From the NCBI RefSeq assembly GCF_020510565.1, contig NZ_CP075189.1, forward strand, positions 682,001 to 746,000: DNA of 64,000 nt, in the 5' to 3' direction. The notes under the pieces were generated by a model. The model was not told the DNA's origin. It ran no database searches and saw only the letters and a list, made by a program, of their open reading frames with translations. The first letter of the stretch is position 1, and every line of letters starts with the position of its first letter. Positions 17,374-25,808 of this stretch are shown piece after piece. The position numbers and the translations under genes were made by a program. This DNA is from Ferribacterium limneticum (GTDB lineage: Bacteria > Pseudomonadota > Gammaproteobacteria > Burkholderiales > Rhodocyclaceae).

Positions 17374-17826
17374 CTAGCGCAGGGGCGCCAGGGCGGGCTC
17401 GATGAGATAAGCCTCGAGTTGCTGGTCGTAGTCCTTGAAGTGCTCGAGCAGGGTCTGGTGGATATGGTCGATGCCTTCAATCGCCAGTACGCAATTGCCA
17501 TCTTCTGAAAAAATGACACGAATCGCCTTCAGTTGCTGGGCAATGTCCATGTGCGCCTGATTGTGGGCAAGGCGATGCGCCGACGGCACCTGGTCTTCCA
17601 TGAACATCAGTTCGATCAGGTTGTGTTTGAGCGTGGTCTCGACGAAGGAACGGATCATTTGTTCGATGTTGCCGTGGCAGACGCCTTTGCGGCTGGCGCT
17701 ACAGTCGTTGCAATTGTCGATTTTGCCGCGCTCGGTGCATTCCGACCGGATGCGATCGATCAGATGCAGCATGTGCTCGTGATCCCGGCGGATTTTGTTG
17801 ACCGCTTCTTCACCATTCGTTGGCAT
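17374..17826 (-). CDS. Hemerythrin-domain protein
   Basis: 150 residues with AAAGGA before the ATG at 17826. The four-helix motif is RRDHEHMLHLIDRI, then ETTLKHNLIELMFMED, HNQAHMDIAQQL and a final HIHQTLLEHFKDYD, which supplies the His/Glu/Asp ligands for a di-iron site. A CNDC...C insert (about 38-50) is unusual for the fold. These proteins bind oxygen or sense oxygen/NO. It is the first gene of a minus-strand pair with hemolysin III. Confidence 0.87.
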   Translation of the reverse strand: MPTNGEEAVNKIRRDHEHMLHLIDRIRSECTERGKIDNCNDCSASRKGVCHGNIEQMIRSFVETTLKHNLIELMFMEDQVPSAHRLAHNQAHMDIAQQLKAIRVIFSEDGNCVLAIEGIDHIHQTLLEHFKDYDQQLEAYLIEPALAPLR

Positions 17827-18057
17827 GACTTTGTTTCCTTTCAGGAAAACATTGCAGCCCGGAGCTGCGGCCAAATTGTTCCGACAGTAGCCCGAATCTT
17901 CGAATCGGGTACTGGACTTAGGTTGTTTCTTTGGCAAACAGTTCCGGTTTGTGCATCCAACGTCGGCGAACTGGCTGTCGGATGGTTTAGAAAAGTCGGC
18001 CGAGATGCCCGGCCAGACCTCGTTCGTTGACGAAAGTAGATTGGTCCGTGCTGCATT

Positions 18058-18201
18058 TTAGTGGCGAGGAAGTCGGTATTGGCCAGATCGATGTCGGGCT
18101 CCGCCGAGTTCGCCGCATTTGGGGCAGGCAATGCTCTGCCCGGCGAGATTGTCCGGCTGCTCGGCGAGCAGGGTGCATTTGTTGCAGCGGATGATGGCCA
18201 T
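18058..18201 (-). CDS. Small zinc-ribbon protein, possibly truncated
   Basis: 47 residues: MAIIRCNKCTLLAEQPDNL..., then GQSIACPKCGELGG and a short basic tail. The two CxxC pairs fit a zinc ribbon found at the N-terminus of longer Betaproteobacterial proteins. The abrupt ending and weak Shine-Dalgarno suggest either a real mini-protein or the remnant of a longer gene. The rest of the 17827-18337 gap shows no supportable gene. Confidence 0.45.
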   Translation of the reverse strand: MAIIRCNKCTLLAEQPDNLAGQSIACPKCGELGGARHRSGQYRLPRH

Positions 18202-18337
18202 GATGTTGTCGAAAGAGGATATGCGGAAAGTATAAACCGGGTGGGGGCAGGGCGGCGTCGCTGGAAGTGAAACGAAACTGAAACATTGGCGTAAGACAAT
18301 GGCCCCGTTACCGCCTAACCACCTTCAGGAGATTTTC

Positions 18338-18604
18338 ATGCGTTCCCTGCTTATTGCTGCTGCCGTCGCCCTTACCCTGACCGCTTGCGCCACCCAGTCT
18401 ACCCCGCCCGCCGCAGCGCCCGCGCCGGCTGCCGCTGCCGCCCCGGCACCGGCCCCGGCCCCGAAGCCTGCCCCGCAGTGCTACAACGGTGATTCCGGCA
18501 AGTTTGAAGCCGTGGGCACCATGACGACGATTTCCGGCGTCAAGGTTACCTGCGAAAAGACCAGCGACGGCAAGAATGCTCAATGGATGGGCGTCAAGAA
18601 GTAA
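18338..18604 (+). CDS. Small lipoprotein with Ala/Pro linker
   Basis: 88 residues with AGGAGA before the ATG. Lipobox LTACA, then a long Ala/Pro stretch (about 24-48) like those that span the periplasm, and a small C-terminal domain with two cysteines (QCYNGDSGKF and VTCEKTSDGK) that may form a disulfide. Function unknown. Confidence 0.82.
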   Translation: MRSLLIAAAVALTLTACATQSTPPAAAPAPAAAAAPAPAPAPKPAPQCYNGDSGKFEAVGTMTTISGVKVTCEKTSDGKNAQWMGVKK

Positions 18605-18625
18605 TCGCCCCTTTGTTATGCCAGA

Positions 18626-18656
18626 CGCCGCCTTGCGAGGCGGCGTTTTGCTTTTT
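18626..18656 (+). terminator. Rho-independent terminator
   Basis: CGCCGCC and GGCGGCG (18626-18632 / 18639-18645) with a TTTTGCTTTTT tail, 21 bases after the lipoprotein stop. Confidence 0.9.
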
Positions 18657-18683
18657 GGGGCGCGGCAACGCCCGGTTCGGGAC

Positions 18684-18719
18684 ATTTCAAATTTAGGCAA
18701 AATTTCCGGTTGACCGTGG
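18684..18719 (-). repeat. 36-bp dispersed repeat, copy 4 (intergenic)
   Basis: Subtype with AAAATTTCCGGTTGACCGTG on the plus strand, between the lipoprotein terminator and hrpA. Confidence 0.9.
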
Positions 18720-18759
18720 CAATCCGGACGACCGGCAGTGGCACATCGAATTGGCGCGG

Positions 18760-18765
18760 TAAAAT
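18760..18765 (+). promoter_or_regulatory. Putative -10 box (TAAAAT) for hrpA
   Basis: TAAAAT lies 28 bases before the hrpA ATG; no good -35 at standard spacing. Confidence 0.3.
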
Positions 18766-18792
18766 CAGTGCCCCGCTTTGCTGTTCCGATGA

Positions 18793-21700
18793 ATGAAACA
18801 AGAGAAACCCGCCCGCGCTGCCGAACTCGCCGAAAACCTTTGTCTGAGCAGCGATCTGAAGCGCCTGCGCGGCATGCAGCGCGAATTGCTACGGTCAACC
18901 GGAAATAAACGCGAAAAACTGCAAGCCGATCTGGCAGCCTTGCTTGAACGTTCGCGCGCGGCCGTGGCTGAACGCCGGGCCCGGCTACCGAAGCCGGAGT
19001 TCCAGAGCGACCTGCCGGTCAATGAACGGCGGGCCGACATTGCCGACTTGATTGTTAAAAATCAGGTCGTCATCGTCTGCGGCGAAACGGGCTCGGGCAA
19101 GACGACGCAGTTGCCGAAAATCTGTCTCGATCTCGGCCTTGGCGCCCGCGGCCTGATCGGCCACACGCAGCCGCGCCGGCTGGCGGCACGTTCGGTGGCG
19201 ACGCGGTTGGCGCAGGAGTTGAAGACGCAGGTTGGCGCCGGTGTCGGTGTCAAAATCCGCTTCCAGGATCGGTCGTCCCCGGAGAGTTGGGTCAAGCTCA
19301 TGACCGATGGCATCCTGCTCGCCGAGTCGCAGTCCGATCCCTACCTGAACGCCTACGAGGCGATCATCATCGATGAGGCCCACGAGCGCAGCCTCAATAT
19401 CGATTTCCTGCTCGGCTATCTCAAGCAGTTGCTGGCCAAGCGGCCGGATCTCAAGGTCATCATCACCTCGGCGACCATCGATGCCGACCGTTTTTCGACG
19501 CATTTCACGGTCAACGGGAAAAAAGCGCCCATTATCGAAGTCTCCGGCCGGCTCTACCCGGTCGAAGTGCGTTACCGCCCGGTCGAAGATCTCGAAACGA
19601 AAGACGACGAGCGCGATCTCTACGACGCCATCGTCGATGCCGCCGACGAAGTGGCGCGGCTGGGTAGCGGCGACATCCTCGTCTTCCTGCCCGGCGAACG
19701 GGAAATCCGCGAGGCGGCGGAGGCATTGAGAAAACATGCGCTGGCTCGCCCCGGTTTGTCGAGCGCCCACGCCCCGGAAATCCTGCCGCTTTTCTCGCGC
19801 CTGTCGGCAGGTGATCAGGACCGTATCTTCAAGCCTTCCGGCGGCCAGCGGCGCATCGTGCTGGCCACCAATGTGGCCGAAACCTCGCTGACCGTCCCGG
19901 GCATCCGCTACGTCATCGACACCGGGCTGGCGCGGGTCAAGCGTTACTCCTACCGCAACAAGGTCGAGCAGTTGCAGATCGAAAAGGTCTCGCAGGCCGC
20001 GGCGCGCCAGCGGGCCGGGCGTTGCGGCCGGGTGGCGGCGGGTGTCTGCATCCGTTTGTACGACGAGCCGGATTTCAATGCCCGGCCACCCTTCACCGAT
20101 CCGGAAATCCTCCGTTCCAGCCTGGCCGGCGTCATCCTGCGCATGAAGTCGCTGCGCCTGACCGATGTCGAGAGCTTCCCGTTCATCGAGCCGCCGCCGG
20201 CCAAGGCCATCGCCGACGGCTACGCGCTGCTGCAGGAACTCGGTGCGCTCGATGACGACAATGTGCTGACGCCAATCGGCGCGTCGCTGGCCAAGCTGCC
20301 GCTCGACCCGCGCATCGGCCGCATGCTCGTCGCGGCGCGCGATCTCGGCTGCCTCAAGGAAGTCATGGTCATCGCCGCCGGCCTGTCGGCGCAAGACCCG
20401 CGCGAACGGCCGCAGGATAGACAGCAGGCGGCGGACGAAAAGCACAAGTTGTTTGCCGACGAAAAGTCGGAATTCATGGGCTGGTGGAAACTGTGGAACT
20501 GGTTCCAGAACGCCGTCGAACACAAGAAATCAAACAAGCAGTTGATCGATACCTGCCACGCCCATTTCCTTTCTTATTTGCGCCTGCGCGAGTGGCGCGA
20601 GGTGCACGGCCAGTTGCATGCGATGGTGACGGAACTGGGCTGGAAGGAAAGCGAACTGCCCGGCACCTACGATGCCATCCATCAGGCGCTGCTGGCCGGC
20701 CTGTTGGGGAATCTCGGCTGCAAGGCCGACGAGTCCGGTTTCTACCTCGGCGCGCGTGGCATCCGCTACCTGATTCACCCCTCGTCGCCACTGCAAAAGA
20801 AGGCAGGCAAGTGGATCATGGCTGCCGAGATCACCGAGACGACGCGGCTGTTCGGCCGCTGCGTCGCCCGCATCGAACCGGACTGGCTGGAGAAAGTGGG
20901 CGCTCACCTAATCAAGCGCCAGTACTTCGACGCCCACTGGGAAAAGAAGTCGATGCAGGTGTCGGGCTGGGAGCGCACGACGCTTTACGGCGTGGTCATC
21001 AACCCGAAACGGCGCATCCATTACGGCCCGATGGCGCCGGCCGAGTCCCGTGAAATCTTCATCCGCCAGGGGCTGGTCAGCGAGGAGATCGACGAGGCGT
21101 TCGCCAAACGCTGGCCCTTCTTCCAGCACAACCAGAAGCTGATCCGCGAGATCGAGCACCTCGAACACAAGCAGCGCCGGCAGGACGTGCTGGTCGATGA
21201 CGAACTGATTTTTGCGTTTTACGACTCGATCATCCCCGAAGGCATCCACAACGGCGCCACCTTCGACCACTGGCGTAAGGAAGCCGAACGCGAGACGCCG
21301 AAGCTGCTTTACCTGTCGAAAGACGACCTCATGCGCCACTCGGCGGCCGGCGTGACGACCGAGGCTTTCCCGCATCACCTCAAAGTCGGTGGCGTCGATT
21401 ACACGCTGACTTACCACTTCGAGCCGGGTTCGCCGCGCGATGGCGTGACGCTGACCTTGCCGCTGGCGCAACTCAACCAGATTCCCGTGCTCCGCATGGA
21501 GTGGCTGGTGCCCGGGCTGCTCAAGGAAAAGCTGGTGCAGCTGATCAAGACCTTGCCGCAGAAAATCCGGGCGAAAGTGGTGCCGGTGCCGGAATTCGTT
21601 GAAGAATTCATGGCTACCGTAGCCGGCAACGAAAAGAAGATGAATCAGGGCCTGATCACGCCGCTGATCGACCACATCCTCGAAGCGCGCGGCCTAAATG

Positions 21701-22749
21701 CCCGCGGCTGGGCCGTGACACCCGACTCCTTCCGGCCCGACGCGTTGCCCGCCCACTTCTCGATGAACTACAAACTCATCGACGAACACGGCCGCCAACT
21801 CGATATGAACCGCAGCCTCGTTGCCTTGCGCGCCGAGTGGGGCAAGCAGGCCAAGGACGAGTTCGCCGAGTTGCACGAAACGCCGTCCGAATTCACCAAC
21901 CTGACCGACTGGACTTTCGGCGAGTTGCCGGAGCTTATGGAAGTCCCGGTCGCCGGCCAGACTGTGCTCGGCTACCCGGGCCTGACCGACGATGGCGAGA
22001 GCGTCAGCCTCAAGGTTTTCGACTCCGCCGAGGAAGCTGCCGCCGCCCATCGCGCCGGCCTGCTCCGCCTGTTCATGCTGCAGTTCCGCGATCAGGTGAA
22101 GTATTTCGACAAGAACATCCCCGGCCTGAGCCAGATGGCCATGCAATACATGGCGCTGGGCAGCGCCGACGACCTCAAGAACCAGATCGTCGCCCTGACT
22201 TTCGAGCGCGCCTGCCTGACCGAGCCGCTGCCGACGACGCCGAATGCCTTCAAGAGCCGTTGCGGCGACAGCAAGGCGCGGCTCGGGCTGATCATGCAGG
22301 AGGTCTGCCGGCTGGTCGGCACCGTGCTGACCGAATGGCAGGCCGTCATCAAGAAGCTGCCGGCCTTCAAGGCGCAAGCTGCAGCGGTCGCCGACATCGA
22401 GGCGCAACTGAAGCGGCTGATGGGCAAGAATTTTCTGGTCGACACGCCCTTCGATCGCCTGCAGCACTATCCGCGCTACTTCAAGGCCATCGTGGTGCGT
22501 CTCGACAAGCTCAAGGCCAACCCGGGGCGCGATGCGCAACTGATGGTCGAATACACGCCGCTATGGACCAACTACGAACGCCGCGCCATCCAACTCGCCA
22601 AGCTCGGCACGCTCGATCCGCAGGTCGAACAGTTCCGCTGGTTGCTCGAGGAATTACGCGTCGGCCTCTACGCGCAGGAGTTGCGGACGCCGGTGCCGGT
22701 TTCCTCCAAGCGCCTGCAAAAACAATGGGAAGGAATCAAGAATGGGTGA
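18793..22749 (+). CDS. hrpA: ATP-dependent RNA helicase HrpA
   Basis: 1318 residues, close to the usual 1300. Motifs: GETGSGKTTQL (97-104), TQPRRLAARSVA, DEAH (194-197), SATID, NVAETSLTVPGI and QRAGRCGRVAAG, then the HA2/OB and DUF3418 C-terminal regions. DEAH-box HrpA acts on mRNA and ribosomes. Two copies of the 36-bp repeat are embedded in frame: residues 33-44 read LRSTGNKREKL, and 238-249 read FTVNGKKAPIIE in a region where the E. coli protein, from memory, is about four residues shorter. Only the second lies in the conserved helicase core. Confidence 0.96.
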   Translation: MKQEKPARAAELAENLCLSSDLKRLRGMQRELLRSTGNKREKLQADLAALLERSRAAVAERRARLPKPEFQSDLPVNERRADIADLIVKNQVVIVCGETGSGKTTQLPKICLDLGLGARGLIGHTQPRRLAARSVATRLAQELKTQVGAGVGVKIRFQDRSSPESWVKLMTDGILLAESQSDPYLNAYEAIIIDEAHERSLNIDFLLGYLKQLLAKRPDLKVIITSATIDADRFSTHFTVNGKKAPIIEVSGRLYPVEVRYRPVEDLETKDDERDLYDAIVDAADEVARLGSGDILVFLPGEREIREAAEALRKHALARPGLSSAHAPEILPLFSRLSAGDQDRIFKPSGGQRRIVLATNVAETSLTVPGIRYVIDTGLARVKRYSYRNKVEQLQIEKVSQAAARQRAGRCGRVAAGVCIRLYDEPDFNARPPFTDPEILRSSLAGVILRMKSLRLTDVESFPFIEPPPAKAIADGYALLQELGALDDDNVLTPIGASLAKLPLDPRIGRMLVAARDLGCLKEVMVIAAGLSAQDPRERPQDRQQAADEKHKLFADEKSEFMGWWKLWNWFQNAVEHKKSNKQLIDTCHAHFLSYLRLREWREVHGQLHAMVTELGWKESELPGTYDAIHQALLAGLLGNLGCKADESGFYLGARGIRYLIHPSSPLQKKAGKWIMAAEITETTRLFGRCVARIEPDWLEKVGAHLIKRQYFDAHWEKKSMQVSGWERTTLYGVVINPKRRIHYGPMAPAESREIFIRQGLVSEEIDEAFAKRWPFFQHNQKLIREIEHLEHKQRRQDVLVDDELIFAFYDSIIPEGIHNGATFDHWRKEAERETPKLLYLSKDDLMRHSAAGVTTEAFPHHLKVGGVDYTLTYHFEPGSPRDGVTLTLPLAQLNQIPVLRMEWLVPGLLKEKLVQLIKTLPQKIRAKVVPVPEFVEEFMATVAGNEKKMNQGLITPLIDHILEARGLNARGWAVTPDSFRPDALPAHFSMNYKLIDEHGRQLDMNRSLVALRAEWGKQAKDEFAELHETPSEFTNLTDWTFGELPELMEVPVAGQTVLGYPGLTDDGESVSLKVFDSAEEAAAAHRAGLLRLFMLQFRDQVKYFDKNIPGLSQMAMQYMALGSADDLKNQIVALTFERACLTEPLPTTPNAFKSRCGDSKARLGLIMQEVCRLVGTVLTEWQAVIKKLPAFKAQAAAVADIEAQLKRLMGKNFLVDTPFDRLQHYPRYFKAIVVRLDKLKANPGRDAQLMVEYTPLWTNYERRAIQLAKLGTLDPQVEQFRWLLEELRVGLYAQELRTPVPVSSKRLQKQWEGIKNG
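18889..18924 (+). repeat. 36-bp dispersed repeat, copy 5 (hrpA N-terminus)
   Basis: CTACGGTCAACCGGAAATAA head; 3' half diverged. It is read in the frame LRSTGNK, unlike copy 6 in the same gene. Confidence 0.78.
19505..19540 (+). repeat. 36-bp dispersed repeat, copy 6 (hrpA core)
   Basis: TCACGGTCAACGGGAAAAAA followed by GCGCCCATTATCGAAG; in frame as FTVNGKKAPIIE, just after motif III. Confidence 0.82.
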
Positions 22750-22754
22750 CGAGA

Positions 22755-23489
22755 ATGAATGAAGTCATGCTGGCCTTGGCACGAACCTTCGCCAACCTCA
22801 AAAACGGCAAGGTCTGGCTCTATGTCCTGACCCCGGCGCTGTTCTCGCTGTTGCTGACCATTGCCCTCGCCGTCTGGGGGCTGGGATGGATGGTGCAGCA
22901 GATGATGGACTACCCGCCGATGACCCTGCTCGTCGGCTGGGGCCTGGTCTGGGTGGCGCATATCCTGGCTTACCTCGGCGGCTGGATGGCGATCTTCGCC
23001 GTCGCCTACCTGACGGCCTCGCTGCTGGCGGCCATCGTCATCATGCCGCTGATGCTTAAGCACCTTTCCGAGACAGAATACCGCGATGTCGCGGCGATGG
23101 GTAAGGACAGTTTTGTCGCAGCAGCGGTCAACAGCGTGCTGGCTTCGGTCATCTTCATCGCCGCCTGGCTGATTACCATTCCGCTCTGGCTGATTCCCGG
23201 CTTCTCTCTGCTCATTCCGCTGCTGCTCATGGGCTGGCTGAATCGCCGGACGTTTGCCTATGATGCGCTGTCGATGCACGCCACGACAAGTGAGTGGCAG
23301 GCAGTCCGCAGCGGCCAGAAAACGCCGCTCTTCATGCTCGGCCTGACCATGGCGCTGCTTGCCCACATTCCGCTCGTCGGCCTGCTGGTGCCGGCGCTGG
23401 CCGCGCTGTCATTTGTTCATTACGGGCTGGAAGCCCTGCGCCGCTCGCGCGGCGGGGCGATTGTCACCATCGAAGGAGAACGTGTATGA
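22755..23489 (+). CDS. EI24-domain integral membrane protein
   Basis: 244 residues. Hydrophobic segments at roughly 24-48, 58-90, 133-165 and 195-230 match the EI24/CysZ-like fold, including a GWLNRRTFAYDALS motif shared by this family. It starts six bases after the hrpA stop (a GTG at 22746 overlapping that stop is an alternative). Its end overlaps the next ATG (ATGA). Role unknown; a transport role is only suggested by CysZ. Confidence 0.83.
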   Translation: MNEVMLALARTFANLKNGKVWLYVLTPALFSLLLTIALAVWGLGWMVQQMMDYPPMTLLVGWGLVWVAHILAYLGGWMAIFAVAYLTASLLAAIVIMPLMLKHLSETEYRDVAAMGKDSFVAAAVNSVLASVIFIAAWLITIPLWLIPGFSLLIPLLLMGWLNRRTFAYDALSMHATTSEWQAVRSGQKTPLFMLGLTMALLAHIPLVGLLVPALAALSFVHYGLEALRRSRGGAIVTIEGERV

Positions 23490-24250
23490 ACCGCACCTTT
23501 GGCGCCGTCATCATTGGCGACGAAATCCTGTCGGGAAAACGGCAGGACAAGCATTTCGCCAAAATCGCCGAACTGCTCGGTGCGCGCGGCTTGCGCCTGA
23601 GCTGGGTCGAATACCTCGGTGACGACTGGGAACGTCTCGCCGCCACCTTCAAGCGCACGATGGCTGCCGGCGACGTGGTTTTTTCCTGCGGCGGCATCGG
23701 CAATACGCCCGACGACCACACGCGGCAAGCGGTAGCGGCGGCGCTCGGCGTCGGGCTGGAACTGCATCCCGAGGGCTTCGAGGAGTTGAAAGTCCGTTTC
23801 GCCGGCGAAGAAATCACCGACCAGCGCAAGCAACTGGTCACCTTCCCGGCCGGCGTCCAGATCATTCCCAACCCCTTCAACCGCATTCCCGGCTTCATGG
23901 CCAACGACCACTATTTCGTGCCCGGCTTCCCGCAGATGGCGCATCCGATGATCGAATGGGCGCTCGATACTTTCCATCGGGATCAGTTCAAGGCCATCGA
24001 CGGCACGATCGAAAAGGCCTTCCTGCTGACCGGCCCAACGGCTTACGAAAGCGCCCTGCTCGACCTCATGGAGCGCATCGTCAAGGATTACCCGATGCTG
24101 CGCCTGTTCTCGCTGCCTTCACTGGTTGGCAAGGAGCGCAAGCATCTGGAACTCGGCGTCGAAGGCGAACCCGAACTGGTCGACAAGGCGATGGAAGAAA
24201 TCCGCGTCGAAGTCGAAAGCCGCGGAATTACGTGGGTTTGGCGACCCTGA
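23486..24250 (+). CDS. CinA-like molybdopterin-binding-domain protein
   Basis: 254 residues. The MoaB/CinA-type fold is visible in VIIGDEILSGKRQDKH, VVFSCGGIGNTPDDHTRQAVA and NPFNRIPGF. The C-terminal deamidase domain of full CinA is absent, so it is a stand-alone N-terminal-type protein. Overlaps the EI24 gene by four bases. Confidence 0.85.
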   Translation: MNRTFGAVIIGDEILSGKRQDKHFAKIAELLGARGLRLSWVEYLGDDWERLAATFKRTMAAGDVVFSCGGIGNTPDDHTRQAVAAALGVGLELHPEGFEELKVRFAGEEITDQRKQLVTFPAGVQIIPNPFNRIPGFMANDHYFVPGFPQMAHPMIEWALDTFHRDQFKAIDGTIEKAFLLTGPTAYESALLDLMERIVKDYPMLRLFSLPSLVGKERKHLELGVEGEPELVDKAMEEIRVEVESRGITWVWRP

Positions 24251-24253
24251 TCG

Positions 24254-24286
24254 GTTTTTCCGGTTGCCACGGTCAACTGGAAAAAA
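24254..24286. repeat. Inverted half-copy joined to repeat copy 7
   Basis: GTTTTTCCGGTTG (24254-24266) pairs with CAACTGGAAAAAAC (24274-24287) around a CCACGGT loop. It looks like the head of a second, inverted element sharing its end with copy 7, giving a 12-13-bp hairpin. Confidence 0.65.
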
Positions 24287-24302
24287 CGGCCAAAATTGAA
24301 AT
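24267..24302 (+). repeat. 36-bp dispersed repeat, copy 7 (intergenic)
   Basis: CCACGGTCAACTGGAAAAAA, then CGGCCAAAATTGAAAT. Lies 16 bases after the CinA-like stop. Confidence 0.92.
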
Positions 24303-24320
24303 CTCAAAACTGACAGACGT

Positions 24321-24350
24321 AAAAAAGCCCGCGAAATTCGCGGGCTTTTT
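24321..24350. terminator. Bidirectional terminator
   Basis: AGCCCGCGAA/TTCGCGGGCT stem (24326-24347) flanked by A and T runs, between the convergent CinA-like and phasin genes. Confidence 0.92.
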
Positions 24351-24371
24351 CGTCAGCGCTGGGCGCTGGAA

Positions 24372-24938
24372 TTACTTGGCAGCGGACTTGCGAGCAGCAG
24401 CAGTGGCGCTGGTCTTGGCCGGTGCGGCAGCCTTGCCGGCGGCAGCCATGTTGGCTTCGGCGATGTCGGACAGTTGCTTGGCCATACCGGTCATATTGTC
24501 GAAAGCCTTGGTCGAGGCATTCAGCATCGACTGCATGGTGGCGGCGAACACGTCACCACCGACCGGTGCGGAGGTCTTGGCCTTTTCGACGGCGCTGTTG
24601 ATGTTCTTGGTGAAGCTGCCGTACTGGGATTCCATGACCGAAGTGACTTCCTTCTGCATTTCGGCGACCAGTTCGTAGACGCTACGCGAGTAGTCCATCC
24701 ACTTGGCGGCGTTCGGCTGGGCCAGTTCGGTGTTCAGCTTGGCGACAGCGTTGGCATCCTTGGCGCTCAGCAGCTGCTGGGTACCGGCCATGGTGTTGTT
24801 GAAGAACTCGCGGGAAGCGGCCATGTTCAGGGCGGTCAGACGCTCGACACCGTCAAAGGCGGTGCGCAGCAGGGTCGTCATGACTTCGGCGTTGGCTTTT
24901 TGGGCGGCGGTCAGTTGTTCGAAATTCGGGTTGCTCAT
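24372..24938 (-). CDS. Phasin (PHA granule-associated protein) 1
   Basis: 188 residues. Starts MSNPNFEQLTAAQKANAEV and carries the Phasin_2 features: a long amphipathic helix (ERLTALNMAASREFF), WMDYSRSVYELVAEMQKE and an Ala/Lys-rich tail (KAAAPAKTSATAAARK). An upstream ATG (24944) is too close to the GGAG; the second ATG has the right spacing. Phasins coat polyhydroxyalkanoate granules and set their size. Paralogue of the next gene. Confidence 0.92.
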   Translation of the reverse strand: MSNPNFEQLTAAQKANAEVMTTLLRTAFDGVERLTALNMAASREFFNNTMAGTQQLLSAKDANAVAKLNTELAQPNAAKWMDYSRSVYELVAEMQKEVTSVMESQYGSFTKNINSAVEKAKTSAPVGGDVFAATMQSMLNASTKAFDNMTGMAKQLSDIAEANMAAAGKAAAPAKTSATAAARKSAAK

Positions 24939-24976
24939 TGTCATCTCCAGTTTGGTTGTGTGCTGCGGACGAAACG

Positions 24977-25000
24977 AAAACCCCCGCCGAAGCAGGGGTG
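24977..25000 (-). terminator. Terminator after phasin 2
   Basis: On the minus strand CCCCTGC-TTCG-GCGGGGG followed by TTTTCGTTT. It lies between the two tandem phasins, so they may be differentially expressed. Confidence 0.75.
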
Positions 25001-25009
25001 ACAGGCAGA

Positions 25010-25570
25010 TTACTTCTTGGTCTTGGAAGAGGCAGCGCCGACAGCCTTGACAGTGGCGTTGGTGGCGGCAGCGACGTTGGCTTCGGTGATCTCGGCAACC
25101 TGCTTGGCAGCCTTGTTCATGTTGTCGAAAGCGGAGGTAGCGGCAGCGATGGCCGACTTGACGGCAGCAACGGCAACGTCAGAACCAGCCGGGGCCGACT
25201 TGGCAGCCTTGTCGAGCAGGCCGGCAACGGTCTTCTGGAAGTCGCCGAACTGGCCTTCGACCATCTTGGAAAGTTCTTCCTGGGTCTGGGCCGAGATTTC
25301 ATACACGGAACGCGAGTAGGCAACAGCCTTCTCGACATTCGGCTGGGCCAGCGAAGCCTGGATCGACAGGGCTTCCTGGACGTCCTTGGCACCCATCAGG
25401 GCCTTGGCGCCGGAAACGGAATCTTCAACCAACGAACGGGCGGTGTTCAGGTTCAGGGCAGCGATGCGCTCGGCAGAGGCCAGAGCGGTGTTGGCCAGCG
25501 ACAGCAGCGAATCAACGGTTGCCTTGTTGGCGGAAGCAAATTGCTCAGGGGTGGTGAAGTTGAAAGCCAT
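25010..25570 (-). CDS. Phasin (PHA granule-associated protein) 2
   Basis: 186 residues starting MAFNFTTPEQFASANK, with ERIAALNLNTARSLVED and AVAYSRSVYEISAQTQEE, the same architecture as the first phasin. GGAG sits before the ATG. The upstream AT-rich region carries two TGCACTGCA-type sites, suggesting PhaR control. The Ala-rich composition and lack of a signal peptide fit a cytoplasmic granule protein. Confidence 0.93.
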   Translation of the reverse strand: MAFNFTTPEQFASANKATVDSLLSLANTALASAERIAALNLNTARSLVEDSVSGAKALMGAKDVQEALSIQASLAQPNVEKAVAYSRSVYEISAQTQEELSKMVEGQFGDFQKTVAGLLDKAAKSAPAGSDVAVAAVKSAIAAATSAFDNMNKAAKQVAEITEANVAAATNATVKAVGAASSKTKK

Positions 25571-25642
25571 GGGTTATCTCCAGAATTAAAAGGTTATGCA
25601 GAACAGTCCTAAACCGTAGCAGCGCTACCCCATGAAACGATG

Positions 25643-25653
25643 TTGCACTGCAC
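25643..25653 (-). promoter_or_regulatory. Possible PhaR operator 1 (TGCACTGCA)
   Basis: TTGCACTGCAC, a TGC-N3-GCA site 73 bases upstream of phasin 2. PhaR repressors are known to bind TGC-rich sites at phasin promoters; the match is by motif only. Confidence 0.45.
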
Positions 25654-25694
25654 CATGACCTTTATTATAGGGATCATTGTCGTATTGTCAATAC

Positions 25695-25719
25695 TATTTT
25701 TGTGCACTGCACAAAAATA
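25695..25719 (-). promoter_or_regulatory. Palindromic operator candidate (PhaR site 2)
   Basis: TATTTTTGTGC and GCACAAAAATA, 11-bp perfect arms around ACT. It contains the same TGCACTGCA core as the site at 25643. It could alternatively be read as a hairpin. Confidence 0.5.
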
Positions 25720-25724
25720 AATAA

Positions 25725-25743
25725 GCCCATGAAAATCATGGGC
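25725..25743 (-). terminator. Terminator downstream of lptA
   Basis: GCCCATGA/TCATGGGC stem with a three-base loop; minus-strand tail TTATTTATTTTTG. It closes the kdsD-kdsC-lptC-lptA unit. Confidence 0.72.
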
Positions 25744-25808
25744 TTGGCGTCCGTTGTCGGGGCGGTAAGCAGCGGCGTTTGCAGTGGGTTGAACGCCGCG
25801 GCGCACTG

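Noticed and set aside
18985..20523. Minus-strand ORF (512 aa) opposite hrpA
   Set aside because: Antisense shadow of the DEAH helicase domain with no motifs.
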